NCBI RefSeq assembly: GCF_021654035.1
Contig: NZ_JAJPDW010000001.1
Coordinates: 310,001-374,000, forward strand
Origin: Microbacterium aurantiacum
GTDB lineage: Bacteria > Actinomycetota > Actinomycetes > Actinomycetales > Microbacteriaceae
DNA: 64,000 bases
Direction: 5' to 3'
A program made the translations under genes and the position numbers. The notes under the pieces were generated by a model that saw only the letters and a program-made list of their open reading frames with translations, was not told where the DNA came from and did no database searches. Numbering within the stretch: the stretch's first letter is position 1; every line of letters starts with the position of its first letter. Positions 24,334-32,084 of the stretch are shown one piece after another.

Positions 24334-27300
24334 TGCGCCCCTCCGATTCCGATTCGCCGGAACTCACCGTTCGTGTAAACCGCGACCGGGGTCTTGGAGC
24401 CATTCTCCACGACAGAGATCACCGCGCCTTCGGGCGGAGTGAAGCGGCCGGAAGAAACGAACTCAGGAACCATCACATCGCTCCCGGCAGCCGTGAACCC
24501 GTTGCCCGTGAACGGTGCGGGCCAATCGTGGTCACCACCGAGGCGCGGTCCGTACGGGACGTCGAAGGACACCCCGGCCCCCGCCTCGAAGTCGATGACC
24601 GCGAACCGGTCCGCGTCCGGGCGCGTGAACGGACTGTCGGTGTAGTCGAGGCGAAGCTCGTCGACGACCTCGGCGAGGGAGCGACTCCCCCCGTCGTAGT
24701 CGCCGGCGCGCGTCATGAACCCGCCCAGCTGCGAGTACTCCCCGCCGATGTACTTGTCGATGTCGTCGATGGGGATCACCTTCGACATCGGAGTTCCTGG
24801 TGTGACGGGAGGGACGGACTCACGCAACTGGTGGATACCCTCGGCCTGCGCGTCGGTCAGATCGCTGAGGGGGGTCCGTCGAATCGTGTTCGCCTCGGCC
24901 GTCGACCAGCCCTGGTCGTCGAGGGCTCCGGTGAAGAACGCGTGGTCGTCGATGCCGACCCCGCGGCTCGGCGCCGGCCAGTCGATGTCGGCGGCCCCGT
25001 CGGGGCGATCCACGCGTCCGAAGATGTCCGCCTGCTCCGCGTTGAGCTGCGCAAGGGTCTCACTGTCGACCCCCGGGAGTCGGGACTGCTCGTACAGCCC
25101 GTGCGCGTCCATCTTCGCGGCGAGGCTCGCGTCCGTGTGGAACTGCACCTCGATGATGCGGCCACTCTGCGGGTCCACCCAGTTGCTGTTGATGCCCTGG
25201 TATCCGTCGGAGCCCCAGGTGTTCTTGAGCGCCCCGACGGGCTCGTATCCGCGCGCGGAGAGGTCGCCGATGATGCCGTTCACGCCGGCGGTGTAGGAAT
25301 CCTCGGCGACGACGAAGGTGTAGCGGATGCTGTCCTTCATCCCGCCGACGACCGGACCGGCCGGCGCGCCCGGCGCCATCTGGTCGAGTTCGGTGGCCAC
25401 CTTCCGGTACATCGACTCGTCGCCCTTGAGGCGATACTCGAGGCCTTCCATCCGTGCTTCGGGGTGCAGATCCTGAACGGCCTGCATGTCGGCCGTGATG
25501 CGCGGCTCGGCGGCGCGGGATCCGGCGAGGTACTCGTCGACGGCGGCGCGCTGCGCCGGGTCGAGGCTGAGGTCGGCCCCTTCGGAGCTTCGCCATCCAC
25601 CCTCGTCTCCCGCCGCGGCGGGAGCGGGGTCGCCACCGTTTCCACCCGGGGGAGGAACATCGTCCGGTCCTCCGCTGGAGAGATCGGAGCCCTCCCCGCC
25701 GGAACCACCGGATCCGCCCGGACCCTCGCCTCCGGATGCGTCGCCGCCCGTGGCGGTTTCGGGCTCGCGGACGACCGTGGACTCGCCACCGGTGCCGCCG
25801 GTCTCGGTGCGGACGGGGGCGTCGTCGACGATGGAGTTCACCGCTCCAGGCGTCGTCTCTCCGCGCGCGCCGCCCGATGTGACGAGCTCGGGTTCGCGGA
25901 CGGGAGCCGCGACCGAGGTCTCCGCCCCGCCGTCGCCGGCGCGCACTGCGCCGCCTGCGGCGTTGTCGAAGGTACCCGCGGGCATCTCGATCTTTCCGCC
26001 GGGGAACTCGAGGACGTTGTTGCCGGCGCCGTCCACGCGTGCGGTGACGGTGTTCGGGTCGACCCCGAAGTCGTCGAGGAGGCGCATGCCGGACGCGGCG
26101 TCGGTGGCGGTGTAGACCTCGATGTTCGGCGACTCGAACCCGTCGACCTTGCCGATGAGGTTGTCGAGGCTGCCGAGTCCGAGCGAGCCGAGGCGCGTCG
26201 CGCCGTTGACGGCCCACGCGCCGGGGTCGATCACATCGACCGCGCGCGACATCTTCGACAGCACGGATGCCGCGGTCCCGGCCGTCTTCACACCGGCGAC
26301 GGCGGCGCCGCCGGGGATCAGGATCGTGCCGACGTTGAACACGCTCTCGCCGAGCGCGGTACCCGGGTCATCGGCCCACTTGTCCCACGCGATGAGCGCC
26401 TTGCCGGTGTTGACGGCGACCTCGTCGGCATCCGCCTTGAAGTCGCGCACCTCCTGCGGCAGGAATCCGTCCCCGCCCATCGACTGGGCGAGGGAATCGG
26501 CCTGGAAGATCGGGGCGAGCAGCCCGCTGTTCATGAGCCCGGCGGCTCCGAGCATGCCGAGGTTGCCCCACGCGGCACCGTAGGCGTCGCCGGAGAACCA
26601 GTCGCCCGTCTCGGGGTTGTAGCCGAGGACGAGAGTGCCGAGGCCCTCGATCGTCCCCCATACGCCGCCGACGGCGATGCCCTCCCACAGGAAGTCCTTG
26701 AACACGAACTTCGCGGTGGCCTCACCGCAGCCCTCGGTGCGCTCCACCTCGGCGCCCCACGGCATCTCGGTGCCCTCGGGGATCTCCGACAGTCCGTAGC
26801 CGAGCGCGTCGTCTTCGGACTGGTAGGCACGCAGGCCCGCGGCGCCGTAGAGCGCGCGGATCGTGTTGGCGCACGCGCGCTCGGCCTCCCACAGGGCCGT
26901 CTGCTGCGCGTTGACCTGACCGATGAGGTCGTTGTTGCGGTCGACGTAGGACTGGACCTCGTGCCACTCCTTGCTGACTGTGCGGTACTGCGGGATGTCG
27001 GCGGTCGAGGTCGACCCGCCGCCGAGCGACGACGACGAGTACGAGTAGGAGGCCGCGCCCCCGTAGCCCGACTGGGAGGTGATCCACGCGGGGTTGACCT
27101 CGCGCACGCTCACACCGCCGGCGATCTCGGCGTTGAACGCGACAGCCTGGGCGCGGAGGGAGTCCAGCTCCGCTTTGATCGGACGGATGTCGGCGGCGAA
27201 GCGCTTCAGAGCCCCGGCGACGACGTCGAGGTTGTCTCCGACGGCCGTCGCCTGTGACGACACCGGCTGCATGAGGCCGAGGAGACGCCCCGACTCGGGA

Positions 27301-27461
27301 GCGGAGTACACCCCCGCCATGCCCTGCCACTTCAGGTGGACGTCCGAGCCGTTCTCGCGCACGCGCGATGCGACGGAGGTGACGACGCCGGCCTGCGCCT
27401 CGATCGTGTCGGGATCGAGGTCGGCGCCGGGGATGGCGTCGGGATTGATCGCGGTCGCCAT
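24330..27461 (-). CDS. WXG-type polymorphic toxin with RelA/SpoT-like domain
   Basis: A 1043-aa multidomain effector. Residues 1-110 are WXG100-like (HLKWQGMAGV, with W45-Q-G47); about 110-240 is helical/Ser-rich; 240-420 has hydrophobic stretches (GGVWGTIEGLGTLVLGYNP, VGTILIPGGAAVAGVKTAG); about 545-620 is a Gly/Ser/Glu linker. About 640-795 matches a RelA/SpoT synthetase core: RLKGDESMYRK (RxK..S..K), KDSIRYTFVV (D..R), GYQGINSN (GYxxxN) and IIEVQFHT (ExQxxT). A further about 200-residue C-terminal domain follows. It would be secreted by the T7SS and poison by nucleotide pyrophosphate transfer. ATG at 27461 is preferred (TGATG overlap with DUF6507); GTG at 27464 is an alternative. Confidence 0.8.
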   Translation of the reverse strand: MATAINPDAIPGADLDPDTIEAQAGVVTSVASRVRENGSDVHLKWQGMAGVYSAPESGRLLGLMQPVSSQATAVGDNLDVVAGALKRFAADIRPIKAELDSLRAQAVAFNAEIAGGVSVREVNPAWITSQSGYGGAASYSYSSSSLGGGSTSTADIPQYRTVSKEWHEVQSYVDRNNDLIGQVNAQQTALWEAERACANTIRALYGAAGLRAYQSEDDALGYGLSEIPEGTEMPWGAEVERTEGCGEATAKFVFKDFLWEGIAVGGVWGTIEGLGTLVLGYNPETGDWFSGDAYGAAWGNLGMLGAAGLMNSGLLAPIFQADSLAQSMGGDGFLPQEVRDFKADADEVAVNTGKALIAWDKWADDPGTALGESVFNVGTILIPGGAAVAGVKTAGTAASVLSKMSRAVDVIDPGAWAVNGATRLGSLGLGSLDNLIGKVDGFESPNIEVYTATDAASGMRLLDDFGVDPNTVTARVDGAGNNVLEFPGGKIEMPAGTFDNAAGGAVRAGDGGAETSVAAPVREPELVTSGGARGETTPGAVNSIVDDAPVRTETGGTGGESTVVREPETATGGDASGGEGPGGSGGSGGEGSDLSSGGPDDVPPPGGNGGDPAPAAAGDEGGWRSSEGADLSLDPAQRAAVDEYLAGSRAAEPRITADMQAVQDLHPEARMEGLEYRLKGDESMYRKVATELDQMAPGAPAGPVVGGMKDSIRYTFVVAEDSYTAGVNGIIGDLSARGYEPVGALKNTWGSDGYQGINSNWVDPQSGRIIEVQFHTDASLAAKMDAHGLYEQSRLPGVDSETLAQLNAEQADIFGRVDRPDGAADIDWPAPSRGVGIDDHAFFTGALDDQGWSTAEANTIRRTPLSDLTDAQAEGIHQLRESVPPVTPGTPMSKVIPIDDIDKYIGGEYSQLGGFMTRAGDYDGGSRSLAEVVDELRLDYTDSPFTRPDADRFAVIDFEAGAGVSFDVPYGPRLGGDHDWPAPFTGNGFTAAGSDVMVPEFVSSGRFTPPEGAVISVVENGSKTPVAVYTNGEFRRIGIGGAQ

Positions 27462-27805
27462 CACATCACCCCCCGCGGGAGCGAGGGCGGGAAGATCGCG
27501 GCGACACTGGCCGACTGCGCGTTGGCGGCCATCTCCAGGTCTCCGGTGACATACGCCTGCGTGGCGGTGACCACGCCGTTCGCCGCCGCGCCGATGCGCT
27601 CGTTCATCGCCCGGATGCGCGGTGCCTCCTCCTGCTGGAAGTAGGACTGCACCGCCTCGGAGATGGCAGGCGACTGCGTCGCCGTCACGGCGAGTTCGAG
27701 GGCCGGCGCGAGCTCAGCCAGCGCCGTCCCGAGCGCCTCGGCGTGCGGGTTGACGGACTGGAGAACTTCGGCGACCCCCGACGGCTGAATACTCCAGTTC
27801 GTCAT
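27461..27805 (-). CDS. DUF6507-family T7SS-associated protein
   Basis: A 114-aa helical protein beginning TNWSIQPSGVAEVL, which fits DUF6507, a WXG100-like family that accompanies actinobacterial T7SS effectors. The C-terminal TQAYVTGDLEMAANAQS is also typical. It directly precedes the toxin with a 1-nt overlap, so it probably pairs with the toxin's N-terminal WXG-like domain for export. No cysteine or catalytic residue pattern is visible. Confidence 0.8.
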   Translation of the reverse strand: MTNWSIQPSGVAEVLQSVNPHAEALGTALAELAPALELAVTATQSPAISEAVQSYFQQEEAPRIRAMNERIGAAANGVVTATQAYVTGDLEMAANAQSASVAAIFPPSLPRGVM

Positions 27806-27824
27806 GGGCTCGATTCAGACCGGC

Positions 27825-28136
27825 TCAGCCGATCGACTCCACAGCGGCGCGGGCCTTGCGGAGGGCATCCTGCGCCGACTCATCGTTGCGCTCGAGGGAC
27901 GAGCGCAGGGTCTGGATGATGCCGCGGACCTCGGCGGCGGCGTTCTTCCACCGCAGCTCCTTGGCGCGGTAGTCCTCCGACACGCCTTCCGCGGTGTAGT
28001 CGGCCATCGCCGCCTGCACATCGCGGTCGTGCTGGTCGATGACGGCTTCGAGCTGCGATGCGACGCGGTTGAAGTTGTCCTGTGCGTTCTGGGATGCCGC
28101 GATGTCGTAGTCGCGACGGTCGCCCTGATTGACCAT
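27825..28136 (-). CDS. WXG100-like (ESAT-6 superfamily) protein
   Basis: A 103-aa all-helical protein of ESAT-6 size. Two helices flank a turn around YTAEGVSEDY, and RWKNAAAEVRGIIQTLRSSL forms the second helix. The canonical W-x-G is not intact: the turn has EGV, and the Trp sits further along in RWKN. A GAGAGG Shine-Dalgarno precedes the ATG at 28136. It probably dimerises with the upstream 110-aa WXG protein as a secreted or chaperoning pair. Confidence 0.75.
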   Translation of the reverse strand: MVNQGDRRDYDIAASQNAQDNFNRVASQLEAVIDQHDRDVQAAMADYTAEGVSEDYRAKELRWKNAAAEVRGIIQTLRSSLERNDESAQDALRKARAAVESIG

Positions 28137-28156
28137 GGTGATCGTCCTCTCTGCGC

Positions 28157-28489
28157 TCAGCGCGATCCGAAACGGGCGGCGTCGAACTGCGACCCCGACT
28201 CGAGCGACTGGGTGGAGTCGACCATGGCGGACTCGCCCTCGAGGAAGGAACGGTTCATCCCGCCGATACCGACGAGGACGGCGTCCAGCGATGCCTTCAG
28301 CTCACCGGAGATCGCGTCGGTGCGCGCCTTGAAGCGATCGAAGGCGGAGCGGCCGGCGCCCTGGAAGCGGCCCTCGAGCGGCTCGGCCGCCTCGAGCAGC
28401 TGGCGCACCAGCGTGGCGAGATCGTCGCTGGAGCCCGAGGTGGTCTTGGTCAGCACGCTCAGCGTGTCAGCACCCATGGCGAACTTCAT
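28157..28489 (-). CDS. WXG100-like protein, first gene of the T7SS effector operon
   Basis: A 110-aa helical hairpin protein: first helix DLATLVRQLLEAAEPLEGRF, turn FQGAGRSAF (F-x-G in place of W-x-G), second helix AISGELKASLDAVLVGI. The size and layout are those of ESAT-6-like proteins. ATG at 28489 follows GAGAGGAAG. The transcript start, about 7 nt from the -10 box at 28558-28564, gives a leader of roughly 60 nt. Confidence 0.8.
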   Translation of the reverse strand: MKFAMGADTLSVLTKTTSGSSDDLATLVRQLLEAAEPLEGRFQGAGRSAFDRFKARTDAISGELKASLDAVLVGIGGMNRSFLEGESAMVDSTQSLESGSQFDAARFGSR

Positions 28490-28557
28490 GCGTCCACTTC
28501 CTCTCGTCATTCGGCCGCGCACGCGCACCGATCAGGTCCTCGATGAAGAACTCCGAC

Positions 28558-28604
28558 AGGCTAACCCAGGCTCGTGGACATGGTCTGTCCCCCTTTCGGA
28601 GGAC
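28558..28604 (-). promoter_or_regulatory. T7SS effector-operon promoter with 18-bp palindrome
   Basis: TTAGCCT -10 at 28558-28564; palindrome GTCCCCCTTTCGGAGGAC at 28587-28604, 22 nt upstream. Read on the minus strand, both T7SS promoters share GGGGGACAG, then 20 nt, then GTTAGCCTG, plus a CCTGxG block before the -10. The 28490-28556 stretch is untranslated leader. Confidence 0.75.
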
Positions 28605-28626
28605 AGGCTGGTTGTGCTAAGCGCCG

Positions 28627-29190
28627 TCAGGCCTTGCGGGCCTTCATCTCCCGCTTGTATTCGCGCACCTTCGCGAGCGATTCCGGCGACACGATGTCGG
28701 CGACCGACCGGAAGGATCCCTCGTCTCCGTACGCGCCCGCGGCCTCGCGCCATCCGTCGCCCGTGAAGCCGTACTGCTTGCCGAGGAGCGCGAGGAAGAT
28801 CTTCGCCTTCTGCTCGCCGAAGCCGGGGAGGGCCTTCAGGCGCTTCAGCACCGTGGCGCCGTCGGGGTCGTCCCGTGTCCAGATCTGCGCGGCGTCCCCG
28901 TCCCAGTCCTCGGCGACCGCCTGGCAGAGCGACTGCACGCGCCCCGCCATCGACCCCGGATAGCGGTGCACCGCGGGGCTCTCGCGGAAGGCCTCGACGA
29001 GCGCGTCCGGGTCGTAGCCGGCGAGGGCTGCGGCATCCATCGCCCCCGTGCGCTCGCGGATCTTCAGCGGACCCGCGAAGGCGACCTCCATCGCGACCTG
29101 CTGGTCCAGCAGCATGCCGATGAGGAGCGCGAGCGGGTCGTCGGTGAGCAGCTCGTCGGCCGCGGCGTCCCCGGTGATGTGCAGCGTCAT
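28627..29190 (-). CDS. HhH-GPD base-excision DNA glycosylase-like protein
   Basis: A 187-aa protein of the helix-hairpin-helix GPD superfamily: LALLIGMLLDQQVAMEVAFA at the start, the hairpin ALPGFGEQKAKIFLALLGK with a following aspartate/Gly region, and no C-terminal iron-sulfur cluster. These remove damaged bases from DNA. ATG at 29190 follows GGAGCGC; two in-frame ATGs up to 29202 are alternatives. The C-terminus is a Lys/Arg-rich tail (REYKREMKARKA). It is divergent from the HemY-like gene. Confidence 0.85.
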   Translation of the reverse strand: MTLHITGDAAADELLTDDPLALLIGMLLDQQVAMEVAFAGPLKIRERTGAMDAAALAGYDPDALVEAFRESPAVHRYPGSMAGRVQSLCQAVAEDWDGDAAQIWTRDDPDGATVLKRLKALPGFGEQKAKIFLALLGKQYGFTGDGWREAAGAYGDEGSFRSVADIVSPESLAKVREYKREMKARKA

Positions 29191-29246
29191 GCGCTCCATC
29201 ATGCCGCGCCGGCGCGTCCAGGTGGCGGGGAGGTCCGAATGGAAGG

Positions 29247-30752
29247 ATGGATGCCGTGAGTGCAACCGGAATGACCGTCGATGATCTGGCCGCCCGCGCC
29301 CGCGAGACCCGCGTGGTCGTGGTGGGCGGAGGCCTGGCGGGCCTCGCCGCGGCATGGCAGTGCGCGAAGGTCGGCATGGCCGTCACGGTGCTCGAGGCCG
29401 CGCCCGAGCTCGGCGGCACGCTCCGACGCGTCGAGCTGGCCGGGACCACGGTGAGTGCGGGCCCGTGGGGCTGGTCGTCGCGCGGCGGTGCCGTGGACGA
29501 GCTCGTCGACGACGCGGGTCTGACCGACCGGGTCGTCGAGGCTGCGGAGACCGCGACCTGGATCGCGCGCGTGCCCAAGGTCGGGGCGGTGCCCGCGCCG
29601 GAGACGACGATCCTCGGCATCCCCGAGAACGCGTGGGACGAGTCCGTGCGCGCGGTGATCGGATGGGGCGGCACCTGGCGCGCCTATCTCGACCGCGTGC
29701 GCCCCCCGCTCACGATCGGCAGCGAGCGCAACCTCGGCACGCTCGTGCGCGCCCGGATGGGGCAGGACGTCGTGGATCGCCTGGTCGCTCCCCTCAGCGT
29801 CGGCGGGTTCGGGCTGGCACCCGACGAGATCGACGTGGGGCACGCCGTGCCGAAGCTCAACGCCGCGCTCACGCGCACCGGATCGCTGCAGGCCGCCGTC
29901 GCGGAGCTGCGCGCCGAACGCGCCGAGCAGGGGGAGAGCACTCCGCTGAAGAGCCTCGACGGCGGGATGCCGCAGCTCGTCGACGCGCTCGTCGCGCGCC
30001 TGGTCGAGCGCGACGTGCAGATCGAGACCGGCACGCGCGTGGAGCGCATCGTCCGCGTCGGCGACGTGTACGAGGTCGCCGTGGACGAGGACCATGTGCT
30101 CGTGGACGACGAGGGTGACGAGGGAGAGTCGTCCCCCACCCGCGTCGCCGACCTCGTGATCGTCGCCACCGGCGAGACCGATGCGCGGCGCCTGCTCGGC
30201 GGACTTCTCGGCCGCGACCTCGGGACGTCGCGTTCGGTCGCCCGGGAGGTGGTCACCCTCGTCGTCGATACACCGGACACGGATGCCGCGCCGCGGGCCG
30301 CGACCGTGCACGCCGTGCCGGGGACGGGCGCGGCCGACAGTGTGGTCGTCGAGTCGGCACGCTGGCCGTGGCTCACCGGAGCGCTCGGCGCCGGGCGTCA
30401 GCTCGTCACCGTCGCCTTCGGCTCCTCTCTTCAGGCCCCCGCGACGGCGGCGCTCGGCGACGCCGAGACGATCGAACTCGCGCGCACCGAGGCGGAGGCG
30501 TTCCTGGGCGTCGACCTCCCGACCGTCGCGGACGCCCACCGCGCCCGCTTCGAGCTCGCGCGGCCCGCATCCGCCCTCGGACAGCCCGAGGAGGCGGAGG
30601 AGATCCGCGCCCGTGCCGCTGGGGTCGACGGGCTCGGAGTGGTCGGCGCGTGGGTGTCCGGAAGCGGTCTCGCGCGCGTGGTCGCCGACGCCGCGGACGA
30701 GACCGAACGGGTCCGCCGCGCGCGCCTGTTCGCGGCCGAGCGCGGGCAGTGA
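29247..30752 (+). CDS. hemY: Protoporphyrinogen/coproporphyrinogen III oxidase-like flavoprotein
   Basis: A 501-aa FAD enzyme. An N-terminal dinucleotide fold VVVVGGGLAGLAAAWQC (about 20-45), a substrate region with GERNLGTLVRARMGQDVVDR-type helices (SERNLGTLVRARMGQDVVD), LKSLDGGMPQLVDALVARLV, and a terminal Gly-rich GVVGAWVSGSGLARVV form the HemY layout. It oxidises a (copro)porphyrinogen in heme synthesis. hemD lies 1.3 kb downstream on the same strand, supporting the role. Similarity to generic amine oxidases means the exact substrate is inferred; the start could be GTG at 29256. Confidence 0.82.
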   Translation: MDAVSATGMTVDDLAARARETRVVVVGGGLAGLAAAWQCAKVGMAVTVLEAAPELGGTLRRVELAGTTVSAGPWGWSSRGGAVDELVDDAGLTDRVVEAAETATWIARVPKVGAVPAPETTILGIPENAWDESVRAVIGWGGTWRAYLDRVRPPLTIGSERNLGTLVRARMGQDVVDRLVAPLSVGGFGLAPDEIDVGHAVPKLNAALTRTGSLQAAVAELRAERAEQGESTPLKSLDGGMPQLVDALVARLVERDVQIETGTRVERIVRVGDVYEVAVDEDHVLVDDEGDEGESSPTRVADLVIVATGETDARRLLGGLLGRDLGTSRSVAREVVTLVVDTPDTDAAPRAATVHAVPGTGAADSVVVESARWPWLTGALGAGRQLVTVAFGSSLQAPATAALGDAETIELARTEAEAFLGVDLPTVADAHRARFELARPASALGQPEEAEEIRARAAGVDGLGVVGAWVSGSGLARVVADAADETERVRRARLFAAERGQ

Positions 30753-30853
30753 ACCCGGTATCGCCGGCAATGTCAAGGGTGGATGCCGGAATCGGCATAC
30801 GCCGCTACTCTGGGACTCACTTTCCAGCGCAGAACCGATCGTGAGGAGACCCC

Positions 30854-31228
30854 ATGAGGGGCAAAGCAGGAGTGGTCCTCGGACTGGCCGTCGGGTACGT
30901 CCTCGGCACGCGCGCCGGTCGCGAGCGTTACGAGCAGATCAAGACCCAGGCCGACAAGGTGTGGAGCGCCGAACCGGTGCAGCGCCAGGTCGTGAAGGTC
31001 AAGGAGTTCGCCGCGTCCGCGGCGATGGCTCTCCCCAGCACCCTGTGGAACTCCGCAGTGAAGGTCACCAAGGCCGCAGCGTCGAAGGGTACGGCAGAGG
31101 AGCGCGTCGAACGCGTCAAAGCTGCGGGTGCGGAATCGGCCGACGAGATCCAGAAGACCGCGAAGGTGTCGGCTCGCGCCGCGAAGCAGGCCGCCGACGA
31201 CCTCTCGACCGAAGGCAGTGGTTCCTGA
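30854..31228 (+). CDS. YtxH-like small protein
   Basis: A 124-aa protein. MRGKAGVVLGLAVGYVLGTRAGRERYEQIK is a membrane-anchoring Gly-rich helix followed by a charged amphipathic region, the YtxH arrangement; the remaining residues are Ala/Lys-rich helix. A GTGAGGAGA site precedes the ATG and a TACTCT -10 box is at 30806-30811. It starts a run of three small coupled genes (to 31914) that look like an envelope-stress set; no function is established. Confidence 0.7.
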   Translation: MRGKAGVVLGLAVGYVLGTRAGRERYEQIKTQADKVWSAEPVQRQVVKVKEFAASAAMALPSTLWNSAVKVTKAAASKGTAEERVERVKAAGAESADEIQKTAKVSARAAKQAADDLSTEGSGS

Positions 31229-31229
31229 C

Positions 31230-31631
31230 ATGACGACCCCGCGCGGTTTCCGTGATCGCGCCGACGACTCGATCTTCACTCTCGTCGGCGAGATCCCCGA
31301 ACTCGTCCGCAACCTCGTCGTCGCCGAGATCGACGCGGCCAAGGGCTGGGTCAAGCGCACGGCGAAGGATGCCGGCATCGGCGCAGGGTGGCTCGTCGCC
31401 GCCCTCGTCGTGCTCTTCTGGTCGATCCCGGCCCTCGGCGCATTCATCATCGCCGGCCTGTCGTCATGGTGGCCCGTGTGGCTGTCGGCGCTGGTGCTCT
31501 TCCTGGCGATGCTCCTGTTGACCGGTGTGCTCGCGCTCTTCGGCATCCTCCGCTTCCGCCGTATGGCGAAGGCGGAGAACCCCGCTGAGGCGCTCGCGAA
31601 AGATGTGGAGGCGATCCGTGATGGACTCTGA
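31230..31631 (+). CDS. Phage-holin-family (DUF1469) membrane protein
   Basis: A 133-aa protein. An amphipathic N-terminal helix (EIPELVRNLVVAEIDAAKGW) precedes two transmembrane helices (GWLVAALVVLFWSIPALGAF; ALVLFLAMLLLTGVLALFGI) and a C-terminal Ala/Glu helix, which matches the DUF1469/holin superfamily III-like proteins common in actinobacterial chromosomes and unrelated to phage. It starts 1 nt after the previous stop and overlaps the following gene by 11 nt. Confidence 0.8.
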   Translation: MTTPRGFRDRADDSIFTLVGEIPELVRNLVVAEIDAAKGWVKRTAKDAGIGAGWLVAALVVLFWSIPALGAFIIAGLSSWWPVWLSALVLFLAMLLLTGVLALFGILRFRRMAKAENPAEALAKDVEAIRDGL

Positions 31632-31914
31632 CCTGAGGAACTCCCGGACCCCGATCCCGGTGCCGCGCACGGGGGTCCCGCTCGGGATCACCGATCCCGT
31701 CGAGAAGGCGCGCGCCGAGCTGAAGGCGGCCCTCGCCGCGATCGAGGTGAAAGCCAACGTGCCGCGCCGCGTGAGCCACGTCGTCGACGAGAAGGTCGCC
31801 CAGGCGCGCGAGTTTCGCCGCCGCGAACCGGGCCTCGCCGCGGTCGCCGTCGTCGGTGCGGCCGCGCTGATCGGCACCGCGGTGTGGGCGCTCGTCCGCG
31901 GCTACGCACGCTGA
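31621..31914 (+). CDS. Small helical membrane protein, DUF3618-like
   Basis: A 97-aa protein with a central helix (VEKARAELKAALAAIEVKAN) containing the KARAEL pattern seen in DUF3618, then VPRRVSHVVDEKVAQAREF and one C-terminal membrane helix (LAAVAVVGAAALIGTAVWAL). ATG at 31621 (GTG at 31618 is possible) follows TGGAGG and overlaps the holin-like gene. The function is unknown. Confidence 0.7.
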   Translation: MDSDLRNSRTPIPVPRTGVPLGITDPVEKARAELKAALAAIEVKANVPRRVSHVVDEKVAQAREFRRREPGLAAVAVVGAAALIGTAVWALVRGYAR

Positions 31915-32084
31915 CGCGACCCTGACCCCGGCGGCGGATCGTCCGCGAGCCACGCGGCCGGGGGTATGCTCGCATGCAAGGCAGTGCAATGGAGCGATGC
32001 TGCCGACCGCGCGAACCCGATTCGTCCCGCGTGGCGGCTGCTCGAGGTGAGGGCGGCCGACCGAGCACCTCGAGAGTCGATGTC
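31915..32084 (+). promoter_or_regulatory. hemD promoter and hairpin leader
   Basis: TATGCT at 31965-31970 is a good -10 box, giving a 5' untranslated leader of about 105 nt. CTCGAGGTG (32041-32049) and CACCTCGAG (32066-32074) form a perfect 9-bp stem with a 16-nt loop, ending 10 nt before the hemD ATG where it can hinder ribosome access. No known riboswitch consensus was recognised. Confidence 0.5.

Noticed and set aside
24528..27257. A 909-codon plus-strand frame inside the toxin gene
   Set aside because: It is the antisense shadow of the polymorphic toxin, without a ribosome-binding site or recognisable motif.
31230..31631. Holin-like gene as evidence of prophage
   Set aside because: The DUF1469 family is chromosomal in actinobacteria and no phage gene is nearby.
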